A stretch of 60,759 nucleotides of DNA from an uncultured Bacilli bacterium (GTDB lineage: Bacteria > Bacillota_I > Bacilli_A > RF39 > UBA660): the NCBI GenBank assembly GCA_944371325.1, contig CALVXO010000007.1, positions 1 to 60,759 on the forward strand, read 5' to 3'. Made by a program: the position numbers and the translations under genes. The notes below the pieces were generated by a model that was not told the origin of the DNA, did no database searches, and was given only the letters and a program-made list of their open reading frames with translations. Below are positions 34,872 through 45,089 of the stretch, one piece after another. How positions within the stretch are numbered: position 1 is the stretch's first letter; every line of letters begins with the position of its first letter.

Positions 34872-37250
34872 TTATTTTATAACAATATTAACTAATTTTT
34901 TAGGTACTGTTATTATCTTAATTATTTCTTTATTTTCTATAAATTTTTTAACATTATCTAAATTTTTAGCTAAAGTTTCCATTTTATCTTTAGTTGTTTC
35001 CATACTAACTACTATTTTACCTCTTACTTTACCATTTACTTGAACAACCATTTCAAATTCTTCTTCCTTTGTTTTTTCTTCATCATAAGTTGGCCAAGGC
35101 TCATAAGCAATAGTCTTATCATGACCTAACATTTGCCATATTTCTTCTGTCATAAATGGCGCAATTGGATTTAATAATTTTACAAAATTTGTAGCATATT
35201 CTAATGGGAAAACATCTTCCTTATAAACAGCATTAATAAATATCATCATTTGTGATATAGCAGTATTAAAGTTTAAAGATTCATAATCTAATGTAACTTT
35301 TTTAACTGTTTGATGATATATTTTTTCTAAGTTTTTATTAGTAACATCTTTAACTTTATCTTCATATAATCTATATACTCTATCTAAGAATCTGCGTGCT
35401 CCTTCAACACCTTTTTTACTCCATGGCTTATCAGCTTCAAGTGGTCCCATAAACATTTCATATAGTCTTAACGTATCAGCACCATATTCATCTACTACAT
35501 CATTTGGATTAATTGCGTATTCTGGATATCTTTTGCCCATTTTAATTCCGTTTTCTCCTAAAATCATTCCTTGATGAACTAACTTTTTAAACGGTTCTTT
35601 AACATTTACAATTCCTTTATCATATAAGTAATTGTTCCACATTCTAGAATATAATAAGTGGCCTACAGCATGTTCTGGTCCACCAATATATAAATCAACA
35701 GGCATCCAGTGTTCAATTAATTTTTTATCTGCTATTGCATTATCATTATGTGGATCAATATATCTTAAGAAATACCAACTAGATCCAGCAGAACCAGGCA
35801 TAGTTGAAGTTTCTCTTTTACCTTTTATTCCATCAACTGTAACATTTACCCAATCAGTTGCTTTATCTAAAGGCGAAGCTCCTGTTTTAGAAGGACTATA
35901 ATCTTCTAGTTCTGGTAAAACTAAAGGTAAATTGTCATCTAATACATCTTTACCATTTTCCAAATGAATAATTGGAATTGGTTCACCCCAATAACGTTGA
36001 CGAGCAAAAATCCATTCTCTTAAACGATAATTAATATGTTTACTACCTAATTTATTTTCTTCTAGCCAATTAATCATTTTATTGATAGCATCTTCTTTAT
36101 TTAATCCATTTAAAAATTCAGAATTAATATGTACTCCATCACCAGTATAAGCTTCTTTAGAAATATCTCCGCCTTCAATTACAGGAATAATATCAATATT
36201 AAACTTTTTAGCAAATTCATAATCTCTTTCATCGTGAGCAGGAACTGCCATAATAGCACCTGTTCCATAACTTGCTAAGACATAATCAGATATCCAAATA
36301 GGTATTTTTTTACCATTAACTGGGTTAATAGCATAAGCACCTGTAAATACACCTGTTTTTTCTTTATTTAATTCTGTTCTTTCTAAATCAGATTTAGAAG
36401 CGCACATTTTTTTATACTTTTCTACTTCTTTTTTATTAGTAGATATCTTATCAACTAATTCATGCTCAGGAGCAAGTACACAATATGTTGCTCCAAATAA
36501 AGTATCACATCTTGTTGTAAAAACTGTAAATTCATAATCATCAACTTTAAATTTAACATGAGATCCAATAGATTTACCAATCCAATTTCTTTGCATTTCC
36601 TTAGTTGATTCTGGCCAATCTATCTCATTTAACCCATCTAATAATCTTTCAGCATATTTAGGAATATCGATAACCCATTGTTTCATATTTTTACGAATTA
36701 CTGGATATCCTCCTCTTTCACTTTTACCATCAATAACTTCATCATTAGCTAAAACAGTCCCTAATTCTGGACACCAATTAACTGGCATATCAATTTGTTT
36801 TGCTAATCCATCTTCATATAATCTACTAAATATCCATTGTGTCCATTTGTAAAATTTAGGATCACTAGTTGAAATACATCTATCCCAATCAAAAGAAAAA
36901 CCTATTTTTTTTAATTGTTCTGTAAATGTTTCAATGTTTTTGTTAGTAAACAATGCTGGATGATTTCCCGTTTGAATTGCATACTGTTCAGCAGGTAAAC
37001 CAAAAGAATCAAACCCCATTGGATGTAATACATTATAACCTTGCATTCTTTTCATACGACATACTATATCAGTAGCAGTATATCCTTCTGGATGCCCCGC
37101 ATGTAATCCTACTCCTGATGGATAAGGAAACATATCCAAAGCATAAAATTTAGGTTTACTAAAATCCCAAATATCTGTTTTAAATGTATTATTATCTTCC
37201 CAATATTTACGCCATTTTCTTTCAATATAATCTGTATTCATCATTTGCAC
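34872..37250 (-). CDS. leuS: Leucyl-tRNA synthetase
   Basis: 792 residues, bacterial LeuRS. HIGH-equivalent [17 protein letters not shown] (about 42-58), CP1 editing domain with [12 protein letters not shown] and [15 protein letters not shown] (proofreading Asp present), and the anticodon and C-terminal domains. The KMSKS loop reads [14 protein letters not shown], a departure from KMSKS seen in a subset of LeuRS. It overlaps the small membrane protein upstream by 10 bases. Confidence 0.97.
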   Translation of the reverse strand: MQMMNTDYIERKWRKYWEDNNTFKTDIWDFSKPKFYALDMFPYPSGVGLHAGHPEGYTATDIVCRMKRMQGYNVLHPMGFDSFGLPAEQYAIQTGNHPALFTNKNIETFTEQLKKIGFSFDWDRCISTSDPKFYKWTQWIFSRLYEDGLAKQIDMPVNWCPELGTVLANDEVIDGKSERGGYPVIRKNMKQWVIDIPKYAERLLDGLNEIDWPESTKEMQRNWIGKSIGSHVKFKVDDYEFTVFTTRCDTLFGATYCVLAPEHELVDKISTNKKEVEKYKKMCASKSDLERTELNKEKTGVFTGAYAINPVNGKKIPIWISDYVLASYGTGAIMAVPAHDERDYEFAKKFNIDIIPVIEGGDISKEAYTGDGVHINSEFLNGLNKEDAINKMINWLEENKLGSKHINYRLREWIFARQRYWGEPIPIIHLENGKDVLDDNLPLVLPELEDYSPSKTGASPLDKATDWVNVTVDGIKGKRETSTMPGSAGSSWYFLRYIDPHNDNAIADKKLIEHWMPVDLYIGGPEHAVGHLLYSRMWNNYLYDKGIVNVKEPFKKLVHQGMILGENGIKMGKRYPEYAINPNDVVDEYGADTLRLYEMFMGPLEADKPWSKKGVEGARRFLDRVYRLYEDKVKDVTNKNLEKIYHQTVKKVTLDYESLNFNTAISQMMIFINAVYKEDVFPLEYATNFVKLLNPIAPFMTEEIWQMLGHDKTIAYEPWPTYDEEKTKEEEFEMVVQVNGKVRGKIVVSMETTKDKMETLAKNLDNVKKFIENKEIIKIITVPKKLVNIVIK

Positions 37251-37576
37251 TCCTTTTTTAAATAAATTCCTATTAAATTATAAAAAATAACAATTAAAGG
37301 TATTAAAACAATTAAACCAACTAATAATTGTAAAAAAATATTTTCAACTAAAAATGTAGCTGTAAAAGCAATACTAATAATTAAAGAATTAGTTAAGCCT
37401 AATATGTTAGTAAATTTTTTCATATTAATTTTATCTACATTTATTTTATATCTATTAACAAAATACATAACTTGATTACTTTTTTTAAACTTATCATATC
37501 TCTTTTTTTGTAATATAACCGTAAACAAATAAAATAAATATACAATTAAAAATGATATTATAAAACCTAATAACAT
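37241..37576 (-). CDS. Small membrane protein, three helices
   Basis: 111 residues: helices about 1-20, 52-73 and 78-102, with a basic loop ([22 protein letters not shown]) between the first two. No named family is certain; small proteins of this look precede leuS or metG in related genomes by memory only. Overlaps leuS by 10 bases, GGAGGT 8 bases before the ATG. Confidence 0.7.
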   Translation of the reverse strand: MLLGFIISFLIVYLFYLFTVILQKKRYDKFKKSNQVMYFVNRYKINVDKINMKKFTNILGLTNSLIISIAFTATFLVENIFLQLLVGLIVLIPLIVIFYNLIGIYLKKECK

Positions 37577-37629
37577 ATTAATACCTCCAAACTATTTATT
37601 ATTATATTATAAAATGTAATAATAATCAA

Positions 37630-37662
37630 GAAAAAATACATTAGACTGTACTAATGTATTCT
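37630..37662 (-). terminator. Terminator of the GH31 gene
   Basis: Minus strand AATACATTAG, loop TACAGT, CTAATGTATT, then TTTTTC. The stop codon at 37641 lies inside the stem. Confidence 0.8.
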
Positions 37663-40028
37663 AATAATCTTAAGAATAATTTAATAAACTTCTTTTCTAA
37701 TTTATATTTACTTAACTTTCTTATAGCAATTCTTTTTTTCTTAATTGGTAAATCACTAAATATAATTGAATCAATTTTTTCTTTCATTAATGTTTCAATT
37801 TGTAAATCGTCTAATATACCAGCAATATCATCATTTATTAATCTTGTTGGATCAAATTCAATATCTTTACCTTTACAATTAACAGTCAATTGACTTATTG
37901 ATTTTACATTTTCAATTTCAACTACAAAATCAGGACCTGAGACATAAGATTTACAATCAATTTGTTCTCTATTTTCATATACAATTACATCAGTAGCTTT
38001 TTTAGCATTTCTAAATATTAATTTATAATTTCTATATTCAGGAACAATTCCACTTTTACCATCGATAGCTCTTATAATAACTGTATAATTACTAGGCATA
38101 TAATTATATTCTATTTTAGTTAATAAATAAAAACCTTTTTTATATAAACTAGATATGCCATCATCTTCATATAACAAATATTCATTACTTATTCCAGGAA
38201 AGAAATGAATTTCCATATTTTTAGGTGGGGTTGTATCATTCATATTATCATTTGTACCTAATGGAATAATACTTCCCGCTTTAGCAAAGACTGGATAATT
38301 TTGATCTTTATAAAATGTAACATAATTATTATTTCCAGGATATTTTTGACCAGTAAAGAAATCATACCAAATACCTTCTGGCATATAAAATCTATGAACT
38401 ACTCTATTCATTACAAGATCTTTTTTCTTAGTAATCGGACATACAAATAATTGACTTCCAAAATAATATTCATCACTATATAGTAAATCATCATACATTT
38501 CTTTAGCAACATAATAAATTGGTTTTATTATTGGAACGCCATCTTTAGAATATTTATAAGCTTCACTATATAAATAAGGGATTAATTTATGCCTTAATTG
38601 TAGATAATCAGTTACAATACCAAGTGTTTTAACACTCCATCTCCATGGCTCACGTTTATAGTATTTTCCTTTATCAGCACCAAATTTAAATATAGGAGAA
38701 AATACACCTAATTGAACATATCTTGTATATAATTCATTATCTTCAACACCTTTAAAATATCCACCAATATCATGGCTATAAAAACTAACACCTATATTAG
38801 TAGCTGAACTATTAAACTTAGGAATTTGTTTTAAAGATTCCCAACTTACTTTAGTTTTACCTGAATATAATACAGGATATCTATGTTGCGCTAAAGAAGC
38901 ATTATAAGATAACATCATTGGTCTTCTTTTATAATTACGAGTCATATCATAATACTGATAATGTTTAAGTAGATAATCTTGTTCTATAGTTTTCTTATCA
39001 TAATGATCTAGCCAATAAAAATCAACACCTAAGGCATCTAATGGATGAATATATAATTTTAAATATACATCAATCCATTTTGGATCTAAAACATTATAAG
39101 GTATTACACCATTTTCATCTACTGCCAAATATTTTTTTGCTTGTTCAAAATAATCATCTATATCATAAAAGCCTTCTGTAGGGTTAATATTTAAACCCAC
39201 TCTAATACCTTGACTATGTAGATAAGATATCATTTCATAAGGGGCTTTAAACAATTCTTTATTAAATGTAAATCCTGTTTTTAAATGTTCTTTTTCTTTA
39301 TATGTTCTAACATGCCAATCTTTATCTAATAAAATAACAGAAATAGGTACTTTATATTTATTAAAGTTATCTACTAATTCTTTTAAAGAAGCATCATTAT
39401 ATTCGTTATTACGACTCCACCAATTACCTAAAGCAAATCTAGGAATTAAAGATGGAAAACCGGTTAAAGTAAAATAATCTTTTAAACATAAATCAAAATC
39501 ATTTAAATAAACAAACAAATATATATCTATTCCATCATTATCATTTTCCCTTGTTGTACCATCTAAAGAAACTATTTTATCCTTTGAATCATCTATTGAA
39601 ACAAATCCATCTATAGAATATAAGCTTTTTGTAGTTTCAATTTTTCCTTTTTCAATTAAAGTTGGTGCTTCATAATTTTTAGCTTCAACATGTTTATAAT
39701 ACCAAACTTTATCAGTATTTAATATTTCAACTTTAAAATTATTGTTATTTGTTATTTTTTTCTCTTTTTCATAATAAATCCTATAATATGGTGTAATAAT
39801 TTCTATATAATTTTTATCTTGCTTAATTTGAAATTTAGGTTCCGGAAAATTTCTGTTTTTTACTAATAAAGTTGGTTCATCAGAAAAAGTTCCACTTTCA
39901 CTATACTGAATTCTTATTAATCTATCAGATAAAACAGTAAATCTGTACTTATTTCCTTGAACTATACAATTAGGATTAGGTTTAATTTTATCATAATCAA
40001 TTTTAAAATATTCACCTAAATCGTACAT
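37641..40028 (-). CDS. Glycoside hydrolase family 31 (alpha-glucosidase-like)
   Basis: 795 residues without signal peptide, so cytoplasmic. Beta-sandwich N-terminal domain (about 1-190), then the (beta/alpha)8 barrel. LGNWWSRNNEYND and PISVILLDKDWH mark the barrel start, GVDFYWLDHYD holds the candidate nucleophile Asp, SHDIGGYFKG is the conserved acid/base-side motif, and a C-terminal beta domain follows. The family cleaves alpha-glucosides and alpha-xylosides; the exact linkage is not readable. Twelve bases follow the pyruvate-kinase paralogue, so it is cotranscribed with that gene, linking sugar release to lower glycolysis. Confidence 0.9.
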   Translation of the reverse strand: MYDLGEYFKIDYDKIKPNPNCIVQGNKYRFTVLSDRLIRIQYSESGTFSDEPTLLVKNRNFPEPKFQIKQDKNYIEIITPYYRIYYEKEKKITNNNNFKVEILNTDKVWYYKHVEAKNYEAPTLIEKGKIETTKSLYSIDGFVSIDDSKDKIVSLDGTTRENDNDGIDIYLFVYLNDFDLCLKDYFTLTGFPSLIPRFALGNWWSRNNEYNDASLKELVDNFNKYKVPISVILLDKDWHVRTYKEKEHLKTGFTFNKELFKAPYEMISYLHSQGIRVGLNINPTEGFYDIDDYFEQAKKYLAVDENGVIPYNVLDPKWIDVYLKLYIHPLDALGVDFYWLDHYDKKTIEQDYLLKHYQYYDMTRNYKRRPMMLSYNASLAQHRYPVLYSGKTKVSWESLKQIPKFNSSATNIGVSFYSHDIGGYFKGVEDNELYTRYVQLGVFSPIFKFGADKGKYYKREPWRWSVKTLGIVTDYLQLRHKLIPYLYSEAYKYSKDGVPIIKPIYYVAKEMYDDLLYSDEYYFGSQLFVCPITKKKDLVMNRVVHRFYMPEGIWYDFFTGQKYPGNNNYVTFYKDQNYPVFAKAGSIIPLGTNDNMNDTTPPKNMEIHFFPGISNEYLLYEDDGISSLYKKGFYLLTKIEYNYMPSNYTVIIRAIDGKSGIVPEYRNYKLIFRNAKKATDVIVYENREQIDCKSYVSGPDFVVEIENVKSISQLTVNCKGKDIEFDPTRLINDDIAGILDDLQIETLMKEKIDSIIFSDLPIKKKRIAIRKLSKYKLEKKFIKLFLRLLEYISTV

Positions 40029-40041
40029 AAAAACAACCTCC

Positions 40042-41454
40042 TTATATTTCTTCTATTTTCATAAAATTAGTGTATTTTATTTTTTTAAATGGATATCCAC
40101 CTGTAATAATAATATTATCTTTTTCTTTTAACCATAAAACATCCTTAGCTAATTTTTTACTTTTTTCAATAATTGTATCTAAACTTTTTAAATCATCAAT
40201 TAAAATTGGATAAACACCAAAATTTAAAGCTAAAGACTTGGTTGTTAATTCATTAGGACTAGGGGCAATAATTGGGCAAATTGGTCTAAATCTGCTTATT
40301 TTTTTTGCAGTATAACCACTCATTGTTGGCGTAAAAATTGCCTTACAATTTAATCTCAATGCACATCCTGCAACACTATAAGCTAATGAACCAGTAGCAT
40401 CTCTTTTTTCTGTTTTTATTGCTTGTTCTAACATATAATCATAATCAATATCATATTCAACTGTTTGTATAATATTTTCTAGCATTGTTAAAGTTTCAAC
40501 AGGATTATTACCAATTGTTGTTTCTGAAGAAAGCATAATACAATCTGTTCCTTCTAATACAACATTAGCAATATCAGATACTTCAGCACGAGTTGGATAA
40601 TTATAACTATTCGTACTAGAAAATAAATCTGTTGCAATAATGCTTATTATTCCATTAGCTTGACACTTTGATATAATCTTTTTTTGAATACCAGGAATTT
40701 TTTCTATAGGAATCTCTAAACCTAAATCTTTTCTATCAATCATTATTCCATCACTAGATTTAATTATTTTATCAATATCATCAATTGAAAAATTATTTTC
40801 TATTTTAGATATTATTTGTAAATGATCATCACCTATATTTATTAATAAATCATTTACTTCTAAAACATCTTCCGCACTTGAAACAAAAGGAAGTGTTAAA
40901 AAATCAACATTATTTTGACTTGCAAACTTAATTATTTCTCTATCACTATTAGTTAAGTAAGGCCTATTCAACTTAACATTTGGAATATTTAAAATCATAT
41001 TATCCTTTATTTCGCCTTCTTTTAAAACTTTACAAAGCAAATAATCAGAATGCTTTTCTAATACTTTTAATTCAGTTGTACCTTCAATCGTTAAATTAGA
41101 ATTTAATGGAACATCCTCAATTAAAAATTTATAGTCTACACTAAATTTAGTACTATCACCTAAAACACTATTTCTATAAATTCTTATTTTGTCATCTTTT
41201 TTTAAGATTGCTCTACCATTTAAAATATGATCTAATTTAACTATTGGTCCTTTTATATCGATCATAGTTGCAACATGTGTTTTTAATTCTATATTTAATT
41301 CATCTATTATTTTTATAATTCCACGACAAAATGTAAGTGTTGAATAATTCATATTAATTCTAAAAGCATCAACACCATTTTCTATCATTTTTCTTAATAC
41401 ATCTTTACTTGCAGTAGCTGGCCCTACTGTAGCAACAATTTTAGTTTTATTCAT
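40042..41454 (-). CDS. Pyruvate kinase paralogue, divergent active site
   Basis: 470 residues, homologous over its whole length to the pyruvate kinase next door. Retained: SKIEN with the catalytic Lys and metal Glu, and PTRAEVSDIANVVLEGTD. Changed: RxNFSH is RINMNYS, DTKGPExR is DIKGPIVK, VARGDLGVE is IDRKDLGLE and ATxMLESM is ATDLFSST. Three of these line the K+, Mg or substrate site. Catalysis may be impaired or altered, or the protein may be a regulatory or heteromeric partner. Own promoter at 41509-41481. Confidence 0.88.
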   Translation of the reverse strand: MNKTKIVATVGPATASKDVLRKMIENGVDAFRINMNYSTLTFCRGIIKIIDELNIELKTHVATMIDIKGPIVKLDHILNGRAILKKDDKIRIYRNSVLGDSTKFSVDYKFLIEDVPLNSNLTIEGTTELKVLEKHSDYLLCKVLKEGEIKDNMILNIPNVKLNRPYLTNSDREIIKFASQNNVDFLTLPFVSSAEDVLEVNDLLINIGDDHLQIISKIENNFSIDDIDKIIKSSDGIMIDRKDLGLEIPIEKIPGIQKKIISKCQANGIISIIATDLFSSTNSYNYPTRAEVSDIANVVLEGTDCIMLSSETTIGNNPVETLTMLENIIQTVEYDIDYDYMLEQAIKTEKRDATGSLAYSVAGCALRLNCKAIFTPTMSGYTAKKISRFRPICPIIAPSPNELTTKSLALNFGVYPILIDDLKSLDTIIEKSKKLAKDVLWLKEKDNIIITGGYPFKKIKYTNFMKIEEI

Positions 41455-41480
41455 TTTTTATCCCTTCTATTCTAATAATA

Positions 41481-41509
41481 ATTATAAATTAAATATACTT
41501 TTTAGTCAA
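41481..41509 (-). promoter_or_regulatory. Promoter of the pyruvate-kinase paralogue and GH31
   Basis: Minus strand TTGACT (41509-41504), 17 bases, TATAAT (41486-41481): near-consensus. Confidence 0.75.
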
Positions 41510-41538
41510 GAAAAAAAAGAATAAACTATATTCTTTCA
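41510..41538 (-). terminator. Terminator of pyk
   Basis: Minus strand AAAGAATA, loop TAGTT, TATTCTTT then further T. It overlaps the stop codon at 41526. Confidence 0.75.
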
Positions 41539-42932
41539 ATTTTCATAAAATTAGTTTTTCCTTTTTTATTTTTTTCGTAAAATCCGCCTGTAATTAAAAC
41601 GATATCGTCATTATTTAAATCCATAAATTTTATAGCTTTTTCTTTAGCATCTTTTACTATTTCATCAGTTGAATTAAATAAATTTGTAACTAAAGGATAT
41701 ACTCCAAAATTTAAAGATAAAGATCTAGCAACATTTTCTGTAGGACAAGTAGCTAAAATTAAACATTTTGGTCTTAAATTACTTACTAATGAAGCTGTAG
41801 ACCCACTTATTGTAGTTGCTACTATTAATTTTACATCTAATAAATTAGCAGTTTCTGCAACATTAGTTGCTATTATTCCTTCAATAGTTCTATTAACATA
41901 ATTAGTATTAATTGTACCATCTAAATGTTTTTCAATATTTTCACAAATCTTTGCCATATATTTTACTGTTTCAATAGGAAATTTTCCCATTGTAGTTTCA
42001 CCTGATAACATAACGGCATCAGTTCCATTTAAAACAGCATTAGCTACATCTGATACTTCAGCACGTGTTGGTCGCATATTCTTTTTCATTGATTCTAACA
42101 TTTCAGTTGCTACTATACAAAATTTACCATGTCTACGACAACATTCAATAATCTTTCTTTGTAAAATTGGTAAATCTTCCATTGCTGCTTCAACACCTAA
42201 GTCTCCTCTTGCAACCATTATTCCATCAACTACACTAGCTATTTCCTCTAAATTTTTAATACCTGTAGTACTTTCTATCTTAGCTATTACTTTCATATCT
42301 TCTCTATTATATTGTTTTAATAATTCTTTTGCACTTAAAACATCTTCTTTTGTAGATACAAATGATAAAGCTAAGAAATCTCCTTCATGTTGACAAGCAT
42401 AAATAATATCTTCTTTATCTTGTTCACTAATAAATGGCATATCTAGGTGAACACCTGGAACACTTAAACTTTTTTTATTTCCAAGTACACCACCACTTGT
42501 TATTTTACAAGTAATACCATCTTCTTCTTTAGAAATAACTTCCATACTCATCAAACCATTTTCTAATAAAATAGTATTACCTACATTAATTGAATCAATA
42601 GCATTTGGATGATTTACTGAAAATCTTTCTTCATTTCCTAAAACATCTTCTTTAACCATTCTAATAGTATTTCCTTCAATTAATTTTATTTCACCATTTT
42701 CTAACATTCCATTTCTAAATTCTGGACCTTTTGTATCATATAATATAGCCACATTCATTCCAGTTACTTCTCTTACCTTTTTTACTGAAGCTACAACATT
42801 TTGCTTTTCTTCTAATGTTGCATGAGAAAAATTAATTCTAGCAACATTCATACCATTTTTAACCATTTCAGCCATTACATTATAATCACAACTAGCAGGT
42901 CCTATGCTACAAATTATTTTTGTTTTTTTCAA
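41526..42932 (-). CDS. pyk: Pyruvate kinase
   Basis: 468 residues, canonical. Converts phosphoenolpyruvate and ADP to pyruvate and ATP. RINFSHATLEE (about 33-43), DTKGPEFRNG, AKIESTTGIKNLEEI with the catalytic Lys, VARGDLGVE, ATEMLESMKKNMRPTRAEVSDVANA and LSGETTMGKFP are all intact. C-terminal allosteric domain present. It lacks the extra PEP-utiliser domain found in bacilli. GGGGAGTG precedes the ATG; extended -10 TGGTATAAT at 42965-42957. Confidence 0.97.
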   Translation of the reverse strand: MKKTKIICSIGPASCDYNVMAEMVKNGMNVARINFSHATLEEKQNVVASVKKVREVTGMNVAILYDTKGPEFRNGMLENGEIKLIEGNTIRMVKEDVLGNEERFSVNHPNAIDSINVGNTILLENGLMSMEVISKEEDGITCKITSGGVLGNKKSLSVPGVHLDMPFISEQDKEDIIYACQHEGDFLALSFVSTKEDVLSAKELLKQYNREDMKVIAKIESTTGIKNLEEIASVVDGIMVARGDLGVEAAMEDLPILQRKIIECCRRHGKFCIVATEMLESMKKNMRPTRAEVSDVANAVLNGTDAVMLSGETTMGKFPIETVKYMAKICENIEKHLDGTINTNYVNRTIEGIIATNVAETANLLDVKLIVATTISGSTASLVSNLRPKCLILATCPTENVARSLSLNFGVYPLVTNLFNSTDEIVKDAKEKAIKFMDLNNDDIVLITGGFYEKNKKGKTNFMKIERI

Positions 42933-42956
42933 ATTACATCACTCCCCAATTAAATA

Positions 42957-42965
42957 ATTATACCA
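42957..42965 (-). promoter_or_regulatory. Extended -10 promoter of pyk
   Basis: Minus strand TGGTATAAT (42965-42957), giving an 18-nt leader to the ATG. Confidence 0.6.
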
Positions 42966-43028
42966 CAAATTTTAAATTTTGTTACTTTATTTTTTATTAT
43001 AAGTTATTATTATTAATATGTGAATTGA

Positions 43029-43092
43029 AAAAGTAAATTCCAGTTTCAATATTTGAAAACTGAATTTAGTCTTACATCAAATTCCAGTTATA
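43029..43092. repeat. Short direct repeat and hairpin between pyk and the kinase gene
   Basis: AAATTCCAGTT occurs near 43035 and again near 43079; the first copy also folds with TGAAAACTGAATTT. The 42966-43230 gap shows no gene. This pattern may mark the edge of the accessory region. Confidence 0.35.
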
Positions 43093-43233
43093 AATATAAA
43101 TAAATACTTTTATTATTTTGATGATAATAATTTACAAAAAAATGATTTAAATCACACATGTAACTATGTAAAAAAATTAATAAAAAGATAAGTTTTTACA
43201 ATAATACACTTTCTTAATTATGCTAAATAATGA

Positions 43234-43239
43234 TATAAT
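43234..43239 (+). promoter_or_regulatory. Extended -10 of the P-loop kinase gene
   Basis: TGATATAAT at 43231-43239. Because it lies inside a longer open frame, translation must start downstream, at 43259. Confidence 0.6.
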
Positions 43240-43258
43240 GTATAAAAGGAAGATGATT

Positions 43259-44356
43259 ATGAAATATTTAAAATGGATTTATGGAACTCATTCTAATAGT
43301 AGTACTAATCTAGAATACAAAGTAGATGAAATTAACATAGCAGAAAAATGGAATCCTACTAGTAAAGATTGGGAAACTCAGGGAGGATTAAATTTTACCA
43401 ACGAAGAAAACGCATTAAGATGGATATCACGAGGTGATACTTTATATGATGTCATAATTCCTAGTGATGCAGAAGTTTTAAATGTTAGAAATGATAAAAC
43501 TCCAAATGGCATTTATAGAAGTAACAAAATTATAGTTACAAATCCTAGAAAAGTAACTGATGAATTGACTATGGAATTATATAAAAAATCAAATATGCCA
43601 GAATTAACATATTATAAAACATTATCTGCTTTAGCTATGAAAGGATGTTATAATACTTGTCTTGAAATAATTAGAGATAAAGTAAATAAAAATAATATTG
43701 ATAAAGTTATTGAAGACTACGAAGAATTTAATGGACCAGGACATAACGAAAATATGAACGAAACAGTTTATAATGAGATACTAGATATATTAAAAGAAAT
43801 ACAAAGCGATTTATTAATATGCTTAACAATAGATAAATCTCCATATGAAAAAAAAATAACAAACGATAATATAATAAATATAACTGGTCAATCCGGATCT
43901 GGTAAATCATATTTTTGTAAGCAATATAAAAATCATTTAATTATTGATACTGATGAAATATTTAATGAACGTTTGTTCCGATTAACTACTGGAATAAATA
44001 AAGAATTAGGTGAATACTTTAGATCAAAATTTAATCCCCTACCAAATTTAGGAGATGATTTTGATTTGATATATCAAAATATATTAGACTATTGTAAAAA
44101 ATACAATAAAACAATTGTTATAGATTGTGCTCAATTTCATTGCATAAAAGATATTAATTTGTTAAAAGGAAAAATAATAATAATGAGAACATGTATTGAT
44201 AATTGTTATAAAAGATGTATAAACAGATTTAAAGACAACAATCCAAATGCTACTAATGAGGAAATTAACAAATACAAAGAAAAGAAAAAAAGCATATATA
44301 AGTGGTATAAAAGTTCAAACAAATTTATAGTTAAAATTAACAATATTGAAAATTAA
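43259..44356 (+). CDS. Uncharacterised domain fused to a P-loop kinase
   Basis: 365 residues from ATG 43259 (AAAGGAAG, 7-base spacing). The N-terminal ~190 residues, opening MKYLKWIYGTHSNSS, form a domain I do not recognise: it has a pattern of short strands and NEENALRWISRGDTLYDV, a fold that might bind a nucleotide or ADP-ribose. The C-terminal third is a zeta-toxin/AAA_33-like kinase: Walker A TGQSGSGKS near 209-217, IIDTDEIF, and a C-terminal RCINRFKD lid. Phosphorylation of a small molecule is likely; substrate unknown. Strong terminator follows. Monocistronic. Confidence 0.65.
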   Translation: MKYLKWIYGTHSNSSTNLEYKVDEINIAEKWNPTSKDWETQGGLNFTNEENALRWISRGDTLYDVIIPSDAEVLNVRNDKTPNGIYRSNKIIVTNPRKVTDELTMELYKKSNMPELTYYKTLSALAMKGCYNTCLEIIRDKVNKNNIDKVIEDYEEFNGPGHNENMNETVYNEILDILKEIQSDLLICLTIDKSPYEKKITNDNIINITGQSGSGKSYFCKQYKNHLIIDTDEIFNERLFRLTTGINKELGEYFRSKFNPLPNLGDDFDLIYQNILDYCKKYNKTIVIDCAQFHCIKDINLLKGKIIIMRTCIDNCYKRCINRFKDNNPNATNEEINKYKEKKKSIYKWYKSSNKFIVKINNIEN

Positions 44357-44362
44357 TATACT

Positions 44363-44413
44363 AAAAAAAAAGATATAACTCTACGATTCGTAGGATGACT
44401 TATATCTTTTTTT
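44363..44413 (+). terminator. Strong terminator after the P-loop kinase gene
   Basis: AAAAAAAAGATATAA and TTATATCTTTTTTT form the outer stem; CTACGATTCGTAG is a nested hairpin. Confidence 0.85.
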
Positions 44414-44444
44414 ATTATATTATTATTTCAGGTGATGAAATTTT

Positions 44445-45089
44445 ATGAAAAATTTTTTAATTAATTATTATGCTTTAATTATAGTAATATTATTTGTTAT
44501 TTACAATTTTATTTTAGATGAATTAATAATTATGGGATTATTATATAAAATAATTATGCTATTACTTATCGTTATTAATATAATTATATTAATTATTTTT
44601 AGAAAAAAAATTAAATATAAAAATATGTTAATTATTTATTGTTTAACTTCTTTATTTACTAAAAATATAATGCAATATCTTTTTGCTTTATCTAATATAA
44701 TTATTTTGTGTATAATAGGTTTTAAAGAAAATAAATTTATTAAAATATTTTCAATTTTCTTTGGAATATTTATAACTTTTTGTTGGTTACCATTATTGTT
44801 TGTACTTTTTATATTTTTTGGCATAAATTTAGATGAAGAAAAATATATGAATGATATATATGAATATAGTCATAATTATTGTGATAATAATTATGAAACT
44901 TATACTTACTCAGCAGGAGCAACAGATAAATTTCATTATAGCATTGGTAAATATTATGATATTTTAAATTATAATGGTATAATTAATATAGTTTATCGTG
45001 ATAGAAATGAAACAACCTTAAAAGAATATACAAAATTTATTGAAAATAATAATTGCAAATTGGTAGGTGATGTTGGTGGATTTAAATAA
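44445..45089 (+). CDS. Hypothetical membrane protein
   Basis: 214 residues. About five hydrophobic helices in the first 130 residues, then a soluble C-terminal domain of 80 residues (YTYSAGATDKFHYSIGKY) facing probably outside. No family known. AGGTGATG precedes the ATG. It overlaps the HTH gene by about 14-20 bases, so the three genes 44445-46660 make one operon. Confidence 0.65.
   Translation: MKNFLINYYALIIVILFVIYNFILDELIIMGLLYKIIMLLLIVINIIILIIFRKKIKYKNMLIIYCLTSLFTKNIMQYLFALSNIIILCIIGFKENKFIKIFSIFFGIFITFCWLPLLFVLFIFFGINLDEEKYMNDIYEYSHNYCDNNYETYTYSAGATDKFHYSIGKYYDILNYNGIINIVYRDRNETTLKEYTKFIENNNCKLVGDVGGFK

Noticed and set aside
43220..43258. Upstream start of the P-loop kinase gene
   Set aside because: The extended -10 (43231-43239) lies in these codons and the SD points to ATG 43259.
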